A DNA stretch of 64,000 bases from an uncultured Prolixibacteraceae bacterium (GCA_937915865.1 CALGIG010000063.1:62001-126000), one strand, 5' to 3'. Positions 1-9,442 are shown, counted from the stretch's first letter. The notes: a model not told the origin generated them from the sequence alone. A program made the numbers and translations.

Positions 1-15
1 AGGTAAAGATTTAAC

Positions 16-477
16 ATGATGAAGAAAATACTATTTTGGGGTGTACTTATTTTTGCGGCCTGGTCGTGTTCCGAAAGTAAGGAAGAAGTGCTGGAATCGT
101 CTGATCTGGTGATTAAAACCGGAACCGTGTGCGGCTGGTGCTCACAGAATGATACCTTGATCATTTCAGGAAAATCATACAGATATGTCAATTTCGTACA
201 GTGTAGCACCGAAAATCCTTCGGTTAAAAATAGCGGTACGTTAGAAACTTCTGAGACACAAGCTTTGCTAAAGGTTTTGGATTTTCAGGAGTTTAAAAAA
301 CTGGAATTGAACAGTTGTAATGTTTGTGTTGATGGTTGCGACGACTGGATTTCAATAAAAAACGGAGCAGAAACACATACCATTCGGTTTGGCCGGAACG
401 ATTCGGGTTTGCAACCGGTTAAAGCATTGGTCGATGAACTGAACACCTTAAAAAGTAAGTATTCGGTTACTCATTGA
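16..477 (+). CDS. Small Cys-rich lipoprotein of unknown function
   Basis: The 153-residue product starts with a short hydrophobic segment ending in a lipobox-like AAWSC, so it is probably a lipoprotein in the cell envelope. The mature part holds two cysteine pairs, CGWC near residue 39 and CNVCVDGC near residues 103-110, which could form disulfides or bind metal. I do not recognise a family. An AGGTAAAG stretch sits just before the start. Its last codons overlap a 15-bp sequence repeated at 3938-3952. The gene stands alone, with a 360-bp gap downstream. The ORF itself is convincing because of the signal sequence and codon use; the role is unknown. Confidence 0.7.
   Translation: MMKKILFWGVLIFAAWSCSESKEEVLESSDLVIKTGTVCGWCSQNDTLIISGKSYRYVNFVQCSTENPSVKNSGTLETSETQALLKVLDFQEFKKLELNSCNVCVDGCDDWISIKNGAETHTIRFGRNDSGLQPVKALVDELNTLKSKYSVTH
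452..466 (+). repeat. 15-bp direct repeat, copy 1
   Basis: AAAGTAAGTATTCGG occurs here, inside the last codons of the first gene, and again at 3938-3952 in the same orientation. The two copies bracket about 3.5 kb holding six small accessory genes. An exact 15-mer shared by these two short regions is not expected by chance, but nothing else proves an insertion. Confidence 0.4.
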
Positions 478-837
478 CGAATAACGTAATAACATCTTTA
501 CTTGCCCGAAAGACTAATATCGAACAAATTAGCTACGAAAGAATCACGAATAGTTTGATATTTGAACATAATTTATTAGTTTTAAAACTCGAAAGCAACG
601 CATAACTGGAGAGTCAAGCTCGATAGAGGTTTCGAAAAAGTGCGGCAAATGCGCGTTTACTTTATAGTTATGTGTAACCTTAATTGCTGCATTGTAATGT
701 AAGTTCGTATTGATAAATTTAACTGAATTATTGGCAGATATAAAGCTTTGCATATAAGTTTGTATTTGTAAAGATTAAGAAATATCGAAAAATAATTATG
801 ATAAATAAATTGAACAGTTAAAATAGATTGGTATAAT
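478..837. other. Gene-free stretch, possible cassette spacer
   Basis: No convincing gene is present. A 69-codon minus-strand frame (544-753) has no recognisable domain or good start. The reverse strand around 620-690 contains a GC-richer patch (AACGCGCATTTGCCGCAC) within AT-rich sequence. It looks like the inter-cassette spacers seen between small accessory genes in Bacteroidota, but I cannot prove that. I see no tRNA or strong terminator. Confidence 0.3.
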
Positions 838-1431
838 ATGGAGCAACTTGAGAGCTATCAGAAAGAAAAATTGACTATAAATTTAATCTGGGCAAATGTA
901 TTTGGGATTTTAATCATTATTCCAATTGTTCTACTATATGGGCTTCCGTACTATCTAATTTGGGGTAATAGCATAACTAGGCAGAGTTTGAAAGATTTGC
1001 TATCAGGTATTTCTTCAGGATATTTAGTAATTGGAACATTATTGTTTTTTTTAATAATAATCGTTGGAATTATACTACATGAATTAATTCATGGCTTAAC
1101 TTGGGCAAGGTATACAAAGAAAGGACTTAAGTCGATAAAATTTGGTGTTCTATGGACAATGTTTACACCTTATTGCCATTGTAAAGAGCCGTTACAGGTA
1201 AGACAATACATTATTGGAGCAATAACTCCTGCAATATTTTTAGGATTTATCCCTGCTTTTATTTCAATTGTAATAGGAAATTTGGAATTATTAGTATTTG
1301 GAATATTTTTCACGATGGCAGCAGGTGGTGACTTTTTGATAATCAATCAACTTAGAAAAGAAAAGATGGACAATTTAGTGCAAGACCATTCATCAGAAGC
1401 AGGTTGTATTGTCTATAGGAAAAATAAATAA
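838..1431 (+). CDS. DUF3267-type putative membrane zinc metallopeptidase
   Basis: The 197-residue integral membrane protein has hydrophobic helices near residues 18-42 and 62-85 and two more after residue 120. The second helix ends in HELIH (H81-H85), the HExxH zinc-binding motif placed at a membrane helix, as in DUF3267 and site-2-protease-like zincins. A second conserved-looking stretch, EPLQVRQYIIGAITPA, fits the family layout. The role is presumably intramembrane or membrane-proximal proteolysis, but the substrate is unknown and many family members are uncharacterised. It is a lone gene in an AT-rich accessory stretch. Motif and topology support the family; activity is inferred. Confidence 0.75.
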   Translation: MEQLESYQKEKLTINLIWANVFGILIIIPIVLLYGLPYYLIWGNSITRQSLKDLLSGISSGYLVIGTLLFFLIIIVGIILHELIHGLTWARYTKKGLKSIKFGVLWTMFTPYCHCKEPLQVRQYIIGAITPAIFLGFIPAFISIVIGNLELLVFGIFFTMAAGGDFLIINQLRKEKMDNLVQDHSSEAGCIVYRKNK

Positions 1432-1632
1432 TAAAACCATACAAGGGTATAGCCTATTTTGAGAACTGTGGTAATTGAAAGCATTCTGCACAGAATAAAG
1501 GTTTGTACAGTCAAATGGGGAAGTTGCCCGCAATTTCTTACTTGCCATACAGTCAAACTTTGGCAGCAAAGCGAGGTAATGATATATGAATATGATTTCT
1601 TGAAAATATTTAATTTAAAAAAAGTCTTAACA

Positions 1633-2118
1633 ATGATTAGAAAAGTATTATTAAACCTACTCGGATTAGTTTTATGTGTTTCTGTTTTTTCACAGAACCA
1701 AAATGATTCAATTCAAGCAAAAAAAGTATTTGGCGGCTATAAATTTGAGTGCAAAGGAAAAATATTGACCTCTAAAGATATGCTGGGGATGATGAAAGAT
1801 AATCCTGAGGCATATCAGTATATGGAAAAGGCAAAGAACAGTGCTGGAATTGCCAATATATTAGGATTTGCTGGCGGCTTTATGATAGGATGGCCTCTTG
1901 GAACTGCAATGGGTGGTGGTAAACCGAATTGGGCTCTTGCAGGAGTAGGATGTGGATTGCTGATTGTTGCTATACCAATAGCTAGCTCTTCAAATAAGAA
2001 AGCAATGATTGCTGTTGATAAGTTCAATGTTAAGAGAAGAGGTTTGACATATCGCGAACAATATGATTTAAAACTTAGCCTAAATCAAAATGGATTAGGT
2101 TTGGTTTTAAGGTTTTAG
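1633..2118 (+). CDS. Small exported or membrane protein of unknown function
   Basis: I place the start at the ATG at 1633 because it gives a clean N-terminal signal (MIRKVLLNLLGLVLCVSVFS followed by Q). A longer frame from 1459 has no such signal. The 161-residue protein has a glycine-rich hydrophobic hairpin at roughly residues 70-125 (AGIANILGFAGGFMIGWPLG and a following segment), suggesting two membrane helices, then a short basic tail. No family is recognised. The upstream 1432-1632 stretch holds a repeated ACAGTCAAA motif (about 1507 and 1549) but no gene. Confidence 0.6.
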   Translation: MIRKVLLNLLGLVLCVSVFSQNQNDSIQAKKVFGGYKFECKGKILTSKDMLGMMKDNPEAYQYMEKAKNSAGIANILGFAGGFMIGWPLGTAMGGGKPNWALAGVGCGLLIVAIPIASSSNKKAMIAVDKFNVKRRGLTYREQYDLKLSLNQNGLGLVLRF

Positions 2119-2402
2119 TTTAGCAATTCATAAAATGTTTAGCCACTAACTCCAGCCTCAAGCCTGGTCCGGTAGCGGTGGTTTTCGGTGTGCATCTTTA
2201 CGGGTGCCCAAGACGAGATTATTCAGGTGTATGCAGTTGTTGGTTGTTTTCTGGTTTTAGAAGTAATTTATCTGAAATAAAGTTCATAGCAGACCAACTG
2301 CGGGTTCTTGCATTACCGTTTGGTCCTGGCGAATATAAATATTCTCGGAAATCTGTTCAGCAAAATTCATCAACTGTTAAATGTAAAAAGACAATTCGGA
2401 TC

Positions 2403-2957
2403 ATGCTTGATAAATTGATTGAAACAATTAAAAATAATAAAGAAACTTGGTCTCAGTTTCAAGATTCATTCGTCGAGATTGAAATACCTTCAAAAACTGT
2501 TTTATTGCATGATGGCGAAATATCCGGGCATATTTATATCATAAAAAAAGGCTGCTTAAGGCAATGGTTTAATAAAGATGGAAAAGATATTACTTTACAA
2601 TTCTTTTTTGAAAACCAACCTGTTGCATCTATTGATAGTTTTTTAAACAATCAGCCTAGTTTGTTCACGATTGAGAGTATTGAACCTGCGAAAATTATTT
2701 CAATTAGTAAGGAAACTTTTGAAAGGCTCCATATAATTTACCCGGAGTTTAATAATCGGTTTAATGAATACCTGTTTCAACGCTTCAGAAATTACGCTCT
2801 TCTCTTTCTGTCGCGTATTAAAGATTCACCCAAAGAAAGGTATGACGATTTAGTGAAAAACCACCCCGAGATAATCAAGCGAGTTCCACAACATTATATA
2901 GCTTCCTATTTGGGGATAACTCCTATTTCGCTTAGTAGGATAAGAAATAGAAAATAA
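2403..2957 (+). CDS. Crp/Fnr-family transcription regulator
   Basis: The 184-residue protein has an N-terminal cyclic-nucleotide-binding-like beta roll (about residues 20-120, containing KTVLLHDGEISGHIYIIKKG) and a C-terminal helix-turn-helix with HYIASYLGITPISLSRIRNR. The ATG at 2403 gives the usual family length; a longer frame from 2178 adds an unrelated Cys-rich N-terminus and is rejected. No cysteines of an Fnr-type iron-sulfur cluster are evident, so it may sense a small ligand. It directly precedes a ferredoxin and a DUF4405 membrane protein on the same strand, so it probably regulates that electron-transfer pair. Confidence 0.85.
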   Translation: MLDKLIETIKNNKETWSQFQDSFVEIEIPSKTVLLHDGEISGHIYIIKKGCLRQWFNKDGKDITLQFFFENQPVASIDSFLNNQPSLFTIESIEPAKIISISKETFERLHIIYPEFNNRFNEYLFQRFRNYALLFLSRIKDSPKERYDDLVKNHPEIIKRVPQHYIASYLGITPISLSRIRNRK

Positions 2958-3028
2958 GGTTCATTTCTTAACAAATGTTATCGCCGCCCGACGATTTTTT
3001 GAAGATTTTTGTTCAGAAAATACATAAT

Positions 3029-3250
3029 ATGAGATACCGGCAAGGGCATACAAACACCGCGTTTGTCAAGCTTGATACAAAAAAATGTGAAGCATGTTGG
3101 AAATGTATGAATGTTTGTTCCAATAATGTGATTAGTCGTATAAATCTGCCATGGCATAAACATGCCATATTCGTTAACCAGAGTACATGCGCAGGTTGTA
3201 TGAAGTGTGTAAAAGTTTGTAATGCAGGTGCTATAAGTAAATCAAGTTAG
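3029..3250 (+). CDS. 2[4Fe-4S] ferredoxin-like protein
   Basis: The 73-residue protein (from the ATG at 3029; an earlier ATG at 2975 would add 18 residues without similarity) has two CxxCxxCxxxC motifs, CEACWKCMNVC and CAGCMKCVKVC. This is the signature of a bacterial-type ferredoxin carrying two [4Fe-4S] clusters. The two motifs are separated by a longer loop than in clostridial ferredoxin. It ends 2 bp before the DUF4405 membrane protein and follows a Crp/Fnr regulator, so it likely passes electrons to or from the membrane partner. Confidence 0.85.
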   Translation: MRYRQGHTNTAFVKLDTKKCEACWKCMNVCSNNVISRINLPWHKHAIFVNQSTCAGCMKCVKVCNAGAISKSS

Positions 3251-3252
3251 AA

Positions 3253-3744
3253 ATGGATAAAAATATTAATCGGTTCATAATTAATTTAGGGCTATTTATT
3301 TCCGGACTTGCAACTATTTTTTCCGGAATGTCGATTCAGATAAAGTATCATATAGGTAATCATGGAAATATTGCAATAAATGACAATTTATTCGGGATAA
3401 ATTACCAAGGTTGGTCTACAATTCATAAAATTGCTATTGTTGTTCTCTTTGTATTAATGATTTATCACATTTACCATCATTGGAAATGGTACAAAGCTAT
3501 GATTACGAAGAAACTCATCACAAAGAACCTGCAAGTTTTTACTCTATCGTTACTTTTTGTTTTGGTTGCCATTACCGGATTAATTCCCTGGTCAATAGAT
3601 TTACAGAAAGGCGATGAAATGCTAAGGAAAGTATTCATTGAAGTTCACGATAAATTTGCTATAATTTTTTCAATCTATCTTATTTTGCACATTTCCAGAA
3701 GATTGAAATGGTTTATTAATTCCTTGGAGAGGATAAGGAAATAA
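3253..3744 (+). CDS. DUF4405-type membrane protein, probable di-heme b cytochrome
   Basis: The 163-residue protein has four predicted membrane helices (about 8-30, 57-75, 92-112, 130-150). Two helices each hold a pair of histidines 14 residues apart, H58/H72 and H132/H146. This is the spacing expected for ligation of two stacked b hemes, as in cytochrome b-type four-helix bundles. DUF4405 proteins occur with ferredoxins and Fnr-type regulators, as here. I infer a quinone-linked electron transfer module working with the adjacent ferredoxin. The direction of flow and physiological partner are unknown. Confidence 0.75.
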   Translation: MDKNINRFIINLGLFISGLATIFSGMSIQIKYHIGNHGNIAINDNLFGINYQGWSTIHKIAIVVLFVLMIYHIYHHWKWYKAMITKKLITKNLQVFTLSLLFVLVAITGLIPWSIDLQKGDEMLRKVFIEVHDKFAIIFSIYLILHISRRLKWFINSLERIRK

Positions 3745-4055
3745 ACGCAGCACACAATAAATTTGATTCTGAATGGTTTCGAAGGCTTGGTTACGCCATA
3801 GAATAACTGGGCTTCACTTTTTAACTGAAAATGAATTTCGCGCGGCGTTCGGTATGACAGATTTCTCATAGGTTTAGCACAATTGCCATCCGAAATGGAG
3901 TATAGAAAAACGAAGAATCTCTATTCTCAGCCATTGTAAAGTAAGTATTCGGGTAACGATTAAGAAACGATCAAATTTTCTCAAACCGCAATCTCTTCGC
4001 TTTAAATTCGTATAATTGCCATTAAAAGGCATTTTATCTCGAATATTCTAATATT
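3745..4055. other. Gene-free stretch before PUL-1 regulator
   Basis: No plausible coding sequence is seen. The region contains the second copy of the 15-bp direct repeat (3938-3952) and, near its end, the presumed promoter region of the ECF sigma gene. No clear hairpin terminator follows the DUF4405 gene. Confidence 0.4.
3938..3952 (+). repeat. 15-bp direct repeat, copy 2
   Basis: AAAGTAAGTATTCGG is identical to positions 452-466. Together the copies frame the accessory region 467-3937 and may mark an insertion boundary. Confidence 0.4.
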
Positions 4056-4646
4056 GTGATCAAGGATAGAACCCAATGGGCAGAAGTTTGGAAACGGTTC
4101 AGGCTGGGCGATCGTTTTGCGTTTAGTGAAATCTACGAAGAATTTGCTGATGTGCTTTTCGCTTATGGTATTAAAATAACCAGCGACCGTGAGCTCGTAA
4201 AAGATTGCATCCAGGATCTTTTTTACAATATCTATCGCTACAATATTAAATTGCAAAAGCCCGAATATCTGGAGTTTTACTTATTCCGGTCGCTTAAAAA
4301 CGATATTATCCGCAAAATAAAAAACCACTCACAACAATCAAGCCTGACCGATGACAATGTTACTCTGTTTGATTTGAAATTTCAGGCTGAGCTGGATAAC
4401 CACGACAAAGAATCGGAAGAACTTAGGGTGAATGCCCTTCAAAAGATTTTACAAACAATAAGCCCTCAAAAGCGCGAAATGTTGTTTCTAAAATTCAGTA
4501 CTGGGCTAAATTATATTGAAATTGGAGAAATTGTTGGAATGAGTGCCGATGCTGTTAAAAAACAAGTTTACAGAACGTTGGATGATTTGCGTAATCGTTT
4601 TGGAGAAAAATTACTTTCCCTTTTGACAATATTTTTCAAGCGCTAG
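4056..4646 (+). CDS. ECF RNA polymerase sigma factor (sigma-70 family)
   Basis: The 196-residue protein has sigma region 2 at about 20-90 (FAYGIKITSDRELVKDCIQD) and sigma region 4 at about 125-185 (YIEIGEIVGMSADAVKKQVY). It lacks regions 1 and 3, as in ECF factors. The frame opens with GTG at 4056; no in-frame ATG comes early enough. It lies directly upstream of a FecR anti-sigma gene and a SusC with an STN domain, the standard Bacteroidota trans-envelope relay for glycan sensing. It should direct transcription of PUL-1 after release by the anti-sigma factor. Confidence 0.92.
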   Translation: MIKDRTQWAEVWKRFRLGDRFAFSEIYEEFADVLFAYGIKITSDRELVKDCIQDLFYNIYRYNIKLQKPEYLEFYLFRSLKNDIIRKIKNHSQQSSLTDDNVTLFDLKFQAELDNHDKESEELRVNALQKILQTISPQKREMLFLKFSTGLNYIEIGEIVGMSADAVKKQVYRTLDDLRNRFGEKLLSLLTIFFKR

Positions 4647-4713
4647 ATTTTTTTTCTGGAAAAATGTCCCTTTTTGAGACGTTCATACTCTTTTGAATAT
4701 AAACGTCGAAAAA

Positions 4714-5910
4714 ATGGTATTTAACGAGCAAAAATATATTGAGAATCCTTTGTTTATCGACTGGGTTTTTTGCCCAAATCCAGCAATTGATAAATACTGG
4801 GAAGATTACATTTTAAAACATCCTGATGAAGAGTTGCAGGTAGCCGAACTGAAATCGCGGCTGATTGAACTGAAATATGCTGACGACTCATTAACTCCTG
4901 AAGAAAAAATTGAAATTGCTGAACATGTTGTGGACAGGATAGAGATGGCGGAGGAAAGTCGTAAGCGGCGCAACCTGGTGTTTTCGTTTATGAAATATGC
5001 AGCTGTAGCATTGATTTTTGCTGTTATCGGCGGTTTGGTAGTTTATTTGAAGTCTGACAATCAGGCAATTTATAAGCAAATGGCAGGGCAGTTAGTTCAA
5101 ATTCCGTCGGAAGGGAAAGGACCTCTTCTGATTACTTCAACTGGTGAGAACCTTAAATTAAGAAAGACCAATTCGAGCGTAGATTACACGCACAAAGGAA
5201 ATGTTGTTTTGAATAATGATTCGGTATTTAAAACTCAGGATGAAGATGAAGGTGTTATGAACCAATTGGTCATTCCGTATGGGAACCAATCAAAAGTTAC
5301 TCTGGCTGATAATACTAATGTGTGGTTAAATGCCGGAAGCAGGTTAATTTATCCAACGACCTTCAAAGGAAAAACCCGTGAAGTTTTGCTTTTTGGAGAA
5401 GCATATTTCGAAGTAGCCAAAAATGCAGAAAAACCTTTTATAGTAAAAACATCTGATATTCAGATTAGGGTGCTTGGCACGCAGTTTAATGTTTCGGCTT
5501 ATGCCGAAGATAAGCTGATTCAAACTGTATTGAAAGAGGGAAGCGTTGAAATACTTGATAACGCTGCCAATATTTTCAGCCGTAAAGTTGTTTTAAAGCC
5601 TAACCAGATGGCTTCTTTTTCTAAAACAACCAACGAAACAGCTTTAGATGAAGTTGATGCCAATTATTACACGTTATGGACAAAAGGTTTGTTAAGCTTC
5701 GACGATATTGATTTTGACAAGATTTTGAAAAAAGTTGAACGATTCTATAATATTTCGGTTGATTTTTCGGAACCAGGGCTACGCGCAATTCGCATAAGCG
5801 GTAAACTGGATTTGAAAGGAGCCCGAAGCGAGGTACTGGAATACCTCGAAAAAGTATCGGGAACAAAAATTAAAAAGTTAAACGAAAACCAATTTATTGT
5901 AAATAAATAA
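4714..5910 (+). CDS. FecR-family anti-sigma factor
   Basis: From the ATG at 4714 the protein has about 398 residues; the frame also opens at a TTG at 4693. A cytoplasmic N-terminal part (about 1-85) binds the sigma factor. A single membrane helix follows near residues 90-112 (YAAVALIFAVIGGLVVYL), then a periplasmic FecR domain (about 180-290, with VTLADNTNVWLNAGSRLIYP) and a C-terminal DUF4974-like domain (about 320-398). In this family the periplasmic part contacts the STN domain of the outer membrane receptor. It is preceded by its sigma gene and followed by SusC. Confidence 0.92.
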   Translation: MVFNEQKYIENPLFIDWVFCPNPAIDKYWEDYILKHPDEELQVAELKSRLIELKYADDSLTPEEKIEIAEHVVDRIEMAEESRKRRNLVFSFMKYAAVALIFAVIGGLVVYLKSDNQAIYKQMAGQLVQIPSEGKGPLLITSTGENLKLRKTNSSVDYTHKGNVVLNNDSVFKTQDEDEGVMNQLVIPYGNQSKVTLADNTNVWLNAGSRLIYPTTFKGKTREVLLFGEAYFEVAKNAEKPFIVKTSDIQIRVLGTQFNVSAYAEDKLIQTVLKEGSVEILDNAANIFSRKVVLKPNQMASFSKTTNETALDEVDANYYTLWTKGLLSFDDIDFDKILKKVERFYNISVDFSEPGLRAIRISGKLDLKGARSEVLEYLEKVSGTKIKKLNENQFIVNK

Positions 5911-5911
5911 A

Positions 5912-5941
5912 AACCGGAAAATGCTGGAACATTTCCCGGTT
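5912..5941 (+). terminator. Intercistronic hairpin between fecR and susC
   Basis: AACCGGAAAATG and CATTTCCCGGTT form a 12-bp stem with one mismatch around a 6-nt loop, right after the FecR stop codon. No strong T-run follows, so it may attenuate transcription or protect the mRNA end rather than fully terminate. Confidence 0.5.
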
Positions 5942-5993
5942 AAACAAATACGAGTTACTAGTTCAGTATTTATTATTTAAACACTTCAAATCT

Positions 5994-8900
5994 ATGAAAA
6001 AAAAGTGGTTAACCGGGCATCCTTATAGGGATAGCCTAAAAAAACTCTTTCGAATTATGCGACTAACTATTCTGTTGCTATTGGGATGCATTCTAACTGT
6101 TTCAGCAAACAGCTATGCGCAGAAAACTAAACTGGACGTCAATATGTCCAATGCCTCAATCCGCGATCTTTTTGGGTACATCGAAGAAAAGTCGGAATTT
6201 GTTTTCCTTTACAAGAACGAAGATTTCGACGTAAACAAAAAAGTGGAGATAAACCTCAAAAATGCCACGATTAACCAGATACTTGATGAGGTTTTGCGTG
6301 GCGAGAACGTAACTTATGATGTGTACGAGCGTCAGGTGGTTATCCGTAAAGCAAACGATTTAAATGAAAGTCAGCAAAAAAAGGACGTATCAGGGACGGT
6401 GAGAGATAATACCGGCGTTCCTATTCCTGGCGTTTCAATTGTAGTTAAAGGAACCTCGATGGGTACTTTGACTGATGTGGATGGAAAGTTTAAGCTGACT
6501 TTGCCTGCCGAGGCAAAATCGCTTGTGTTTTCGTTTGTTGGAATGAAAGCTCAGGAAATTGCGATTGGCGGACAGTCGCAGTTTAATATTGTGCTTCAGG
6601 AAGAAACTGTTGGTATCGAAGAGGTTGTAGCAGTTGGGTATGGTAAAAGTTCGAAGAAGAATTTGACCAGTGCCGTTGCTTCGGTAAAAGGTGAAGAATT
6701 AAATCGTGGTGTTATCACTGATGTTGGCCAGATGTTGCAGGGAAAACTTCCCGGATTGAATATTTCGTCGAGTGGCGATCCAACCAAAAGCGCTTCAATC
6801 GTGCTTCGCGGTGCTTCAACATTAAACAGCTCTATGAGTCCGTTTTACGTTATTGATGGTGTCCCGGGTGCCGATATTTCTCTTGTTGCTTCCGACGATA
6901 TTGCATCGGTTGACGTTCTGAAAGATGCTGCAGCTACCGCTATTTATGGAAACCGTGCTGCAAACGGCGTTATCATGATTACAACAAAAAAAGGAAGTAA
7001 GGATAAATTTCAGATTACATACAATGGCTATGCAGGTGTCGAAAATGTTTCGAACAGCCTGAATATGATGGATGCTGCCCAACTTCGTGCATTCCTTGCC
7101 AAAAACAATATGTCGTTTGCTCCTGAAGACGATTTAAACGCCAATACCAACTGGCAAAAAGAAGTTTTGCGTTCATCTGCTTTATCAAGCAGTCATAACG
7201 TTTCATTCAGCGGAGGTAATGAGCACAGCAATTACTCCGCAAGTTTAACCTATTTAGATAAGCAAGGTATTATGCTGAGCAGTGGTTTGAAACGTGTTAT
7301 TGCCCGACTTTCGGTTGAGCAAATGGCTTTCAACGATAAAGTAAAACTGGGATTGAATGTGACCAATTCGAACAGTACGAACACCAATGTTCCGCAGCGA
7401 AATGTGGTGTTGATGCAGGCTATAAGCCATCTTCCGGTGAGCCCGGTTAAAAATGCCGATGGTACATTCTTCGAAAACTTTAACCACACCAGCTATTTTA
7501 ACCCGGTAGCTTTGATTGAACACGGAGATGATGATTCGAAATACAACAATCTGATTGGAAACTTCACTGTTGAAGCCAAATTACCCTTTGGAATCACTTA
7601 TAATTTGAACGCGGCTTATCAAAAAACGATCTCGCTGCATGGAGAATATTACGACAGTTACTACGCTAAAAACTATAATAGCGCAAACTTCTACAATAAC
7701 CCCGATCCACCAGCAACCAAATGGATTTTAAACTTTGGAACAAATGGACTTGCTCTAAGAAACACTTACCAAAACACGAATAGTGTAATTGAGAGCTTCT
7801 TTACCTGGAACAAGAAATTTGACCGACACTCTTTCAATGTTGTTTTAGGCTACTCATGGCAGGAAAACACATTGGGCGACGGATTCCAGTCAACCAATAC
7901 CAATTTCCCGGTTGACAACACAAGTTACAACAACCTTGCATTGGGTAACTACTCTGCAGTTTCAGGTTACAAAGTCGATTTTGGCGATAGCCAGGCTTAC
8001 CAGAAATCGCGTTTGATTTCAGATTTTGCCCGCTTAAATTACAACTTTGGAGATAAGTATTTACTTCAGGCATCGGTTCGCCGTGATGGTAGTTCGGTAT
8101 TCGGAGAAAACAAAAAATGGGGTTATTTCCCATCTGTAGGTTTAGCATGGCGTATCGACAAAGAAGCCTTTATGCAAGGACAGAATGTTTTCAGCGACCT
8201 TAAACTTCGTGCCAGCTACGGTGTAACAGGTAACTCATCAGGGTTCAATGCCTACACTGCTCAATTCATTTCAGGAGCAAACGGTACATTCTATTACAAC
8301 GGAGCACAGGTTGGCGCCTACGGCCCTATTCAGGCTGCCAATAGCGATTTGGGATGGGAAAAAACAACTACATCAAACTTAGGTATCGATTTTACTGTGC
8401 TGAAAGGCATTTTGAGTGGTACCGTAGAAGTTTATAACAAGAGAACCACTGACATGATTTACGGTTATTCTGTAAACCCGGTTTTGGTGCCAAGCGGCTC
8501 CATCACAGCCAATGGCGGAAGCATGTCAAACAAAGGTATTGAAATAACGATCAATGCGAGTCCGGTTAAAACCAAGGATTTTAGCTGGTCAACAAATTTC
8601 AATATTGCTCACAATAAGAATGAAATTCTGAAACTGACCAATCCGCTGTTTGCTGGTGGCGACTCAATCAGAAGGGTTCAGCCCGACGGCGGTGGTCAAA
8701 CCGGAAGTAGCCTGCAGATTTTTAAGGAAGGGAAACCAATTGGCCAGTTCTTCACGCTCGAATATGCCGGAAAAAACAGTTCAGGTGTTTCTCAGTATGT
8801 AGCTAAAGATGGGTCATTAACAACAGCTCCTTCAATTGGTGTTGATTATCATTATGTTGGAAGTGCACAACCTAAATTATTACTTGGCTGGACCAACGAT

Positions 8901-9320
8901 TTCAGATACAAAAATTTCGACCTGAATATCTTCATTCGCGGCGTTTTTGGTAATAAAATCTTCAATGTTACCCGCGCTGATTTGTTCAGGCCAAGTACTG
9001 CAAATCAATCGAATATTTTGGCTGATGTTGCCGACGAGTCGCCGTCAGACTATAATGCTTATAAGTATTCAACCAGGTTTATTGAGGACGGAAGCTACAT
9101 CAGGCTTGACAATGCTACGCTTGGATACAATTTCCCAAATTTTAGCTCGTACGTGAAAAATCTGCGCATCTACACTTCGGTGACCAACTTGTTTGTAATT
9201 ACCAAATACAAAGGTATTGATCCTGAAGTTGAGCAGGGAGGAACAGCCCCGGGGGTTGACTCAAATAATTTCTATCCAAAAACCCGCTCATTCTTGTTGG
9301 GCGTAAAGGTTGTTTTCTAA
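5994..9320 (+). CDS. SusC/RagA TonB-dependent transporter with STN signalling domain
   Basis: The 1108-residue outer membrane protein has a signal-anchor-like N-terminus ending near residue 43 (SANSYAQ) and an STN (secretin/TonB N-terminal) domain at about 47-118. A carboxypeptidase-D-like domain follows (about 128-205, VSGTVRDNTGVPIPGVSIVV), then a plug and a 22-strand barrel ending in an aromatic residue (VKVVF). The STN domain marks it as the signal-transducing receptor for the FecR/ECF pair just upstream. It should import oligosaccharides with the SusD lid encoded next. Substrate is suggested only by the downstream GH89 and GH28 enzymes. Confidence 0.93.
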   Translation: MKKKWLTGHPYRDSLKKLFRIMRLTILLLLGCILTVSANSYAQKTKLDVNMSNASIRDLFGYIEEKSEFVFLYKNEDFDVNKKVEINLKNATINQILDEVLRGENVTYDVYERQVVIRKANDLNESQQKKDVSGTVRDNTGVPIPGVSIVVKGTSMGTLTDVDGKFKLTLPAEAKSLVFSFVGMKAQEIAIGGQSQFNIVLQEETVGIEEVVAVGYGKSSKKNLTSAVASVKGEELNRGVITDVGQMLQGKLPGLNISSSGDPTKSASIVLRGASTLNSSMSPFYVIDGVPGADISLVASDDIASVDVLKDAAATAIYGNRAANGVIMITTKKGSKDKFQITYNGYAGVENVSNSLNMMDAAQLRAFLAKNNMSFAPEDDLNANTNWQKEVLRSSALSSSHNVSFSGGNEHSNYSASLTYLDKQGIMLSSGLKRVIARLSVEQMAFNDKVKLGLNVTNSNSTNTNVPQRNVVLMQAISHLPVSPVKNADGTFFENFNHTSYFNPVALIEHGDDDSKYNNLIGNFTVEAKLPFGITYNLNAAYQKTISLHGEYYDSYYAKNYNSANFYNNPDPPATKWILNFGTNGLALRNTYQNTNSVIESFFTWNKKFDRHSFNVVLGYSWQENTLGDGFQSTNTNFPVDNTSYNNLALGNYSAVSGYKVDFGDSQAYQKSRLISDFARLNYNFGDKYLLQASVRRDGSSVFGENKKWGYFPSVGLAWRIDKEAFMQGQNVFSDLKLRASYGVTGNSSGFNAYTAQFISGANGTFYYNGAQVGAYGPIQAANSDLGWEKTTTSNLGIDFTVLKGILSGTVEVYNKRTTDMIYGYSVNPVLVPSGSITANGGSMSNKGIEITINASPVKTKDFSWSTNFNIAHNKNEILKLTNPLFAGGDSIRRVQPDGGGQTGSSLQIFKEGKPIGQFFTLEYAGKNSSGVSQYVAKDGSLTTAPSIGVDYHYVGSAQPKLLLGWTNDFRYKNFDLNIFIRGVFGNKIFNVTRADLFRPSTANQSNILADVADESPSDYNAYKYSTRFIEDGSYIRLDNATLGYNFPNFSSYVKNLRIYTSVTNLFVITKYKGIDPEVEQGGTAPGVDSNNFYPKTRSFLLGVKVVF

Positions 9321-9442
9321 ACTTAAAAATCGAAAATGAAAGAATATGAAACGAAAATGTTGCTTCACAAAACCTAAGAGTATTGTAGTAATTTTCAGCA
9401 GCACGGAGTTCCATACTACCATTAAAAACAAATTATTATAGT

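Noticed and set aside
2178..2402. N-terminal extension of the Crp/Fnr gene
   Set aside because: Adds about 75 residues unlike any Crp protein; the ATG at 2403 gives the normal family length.
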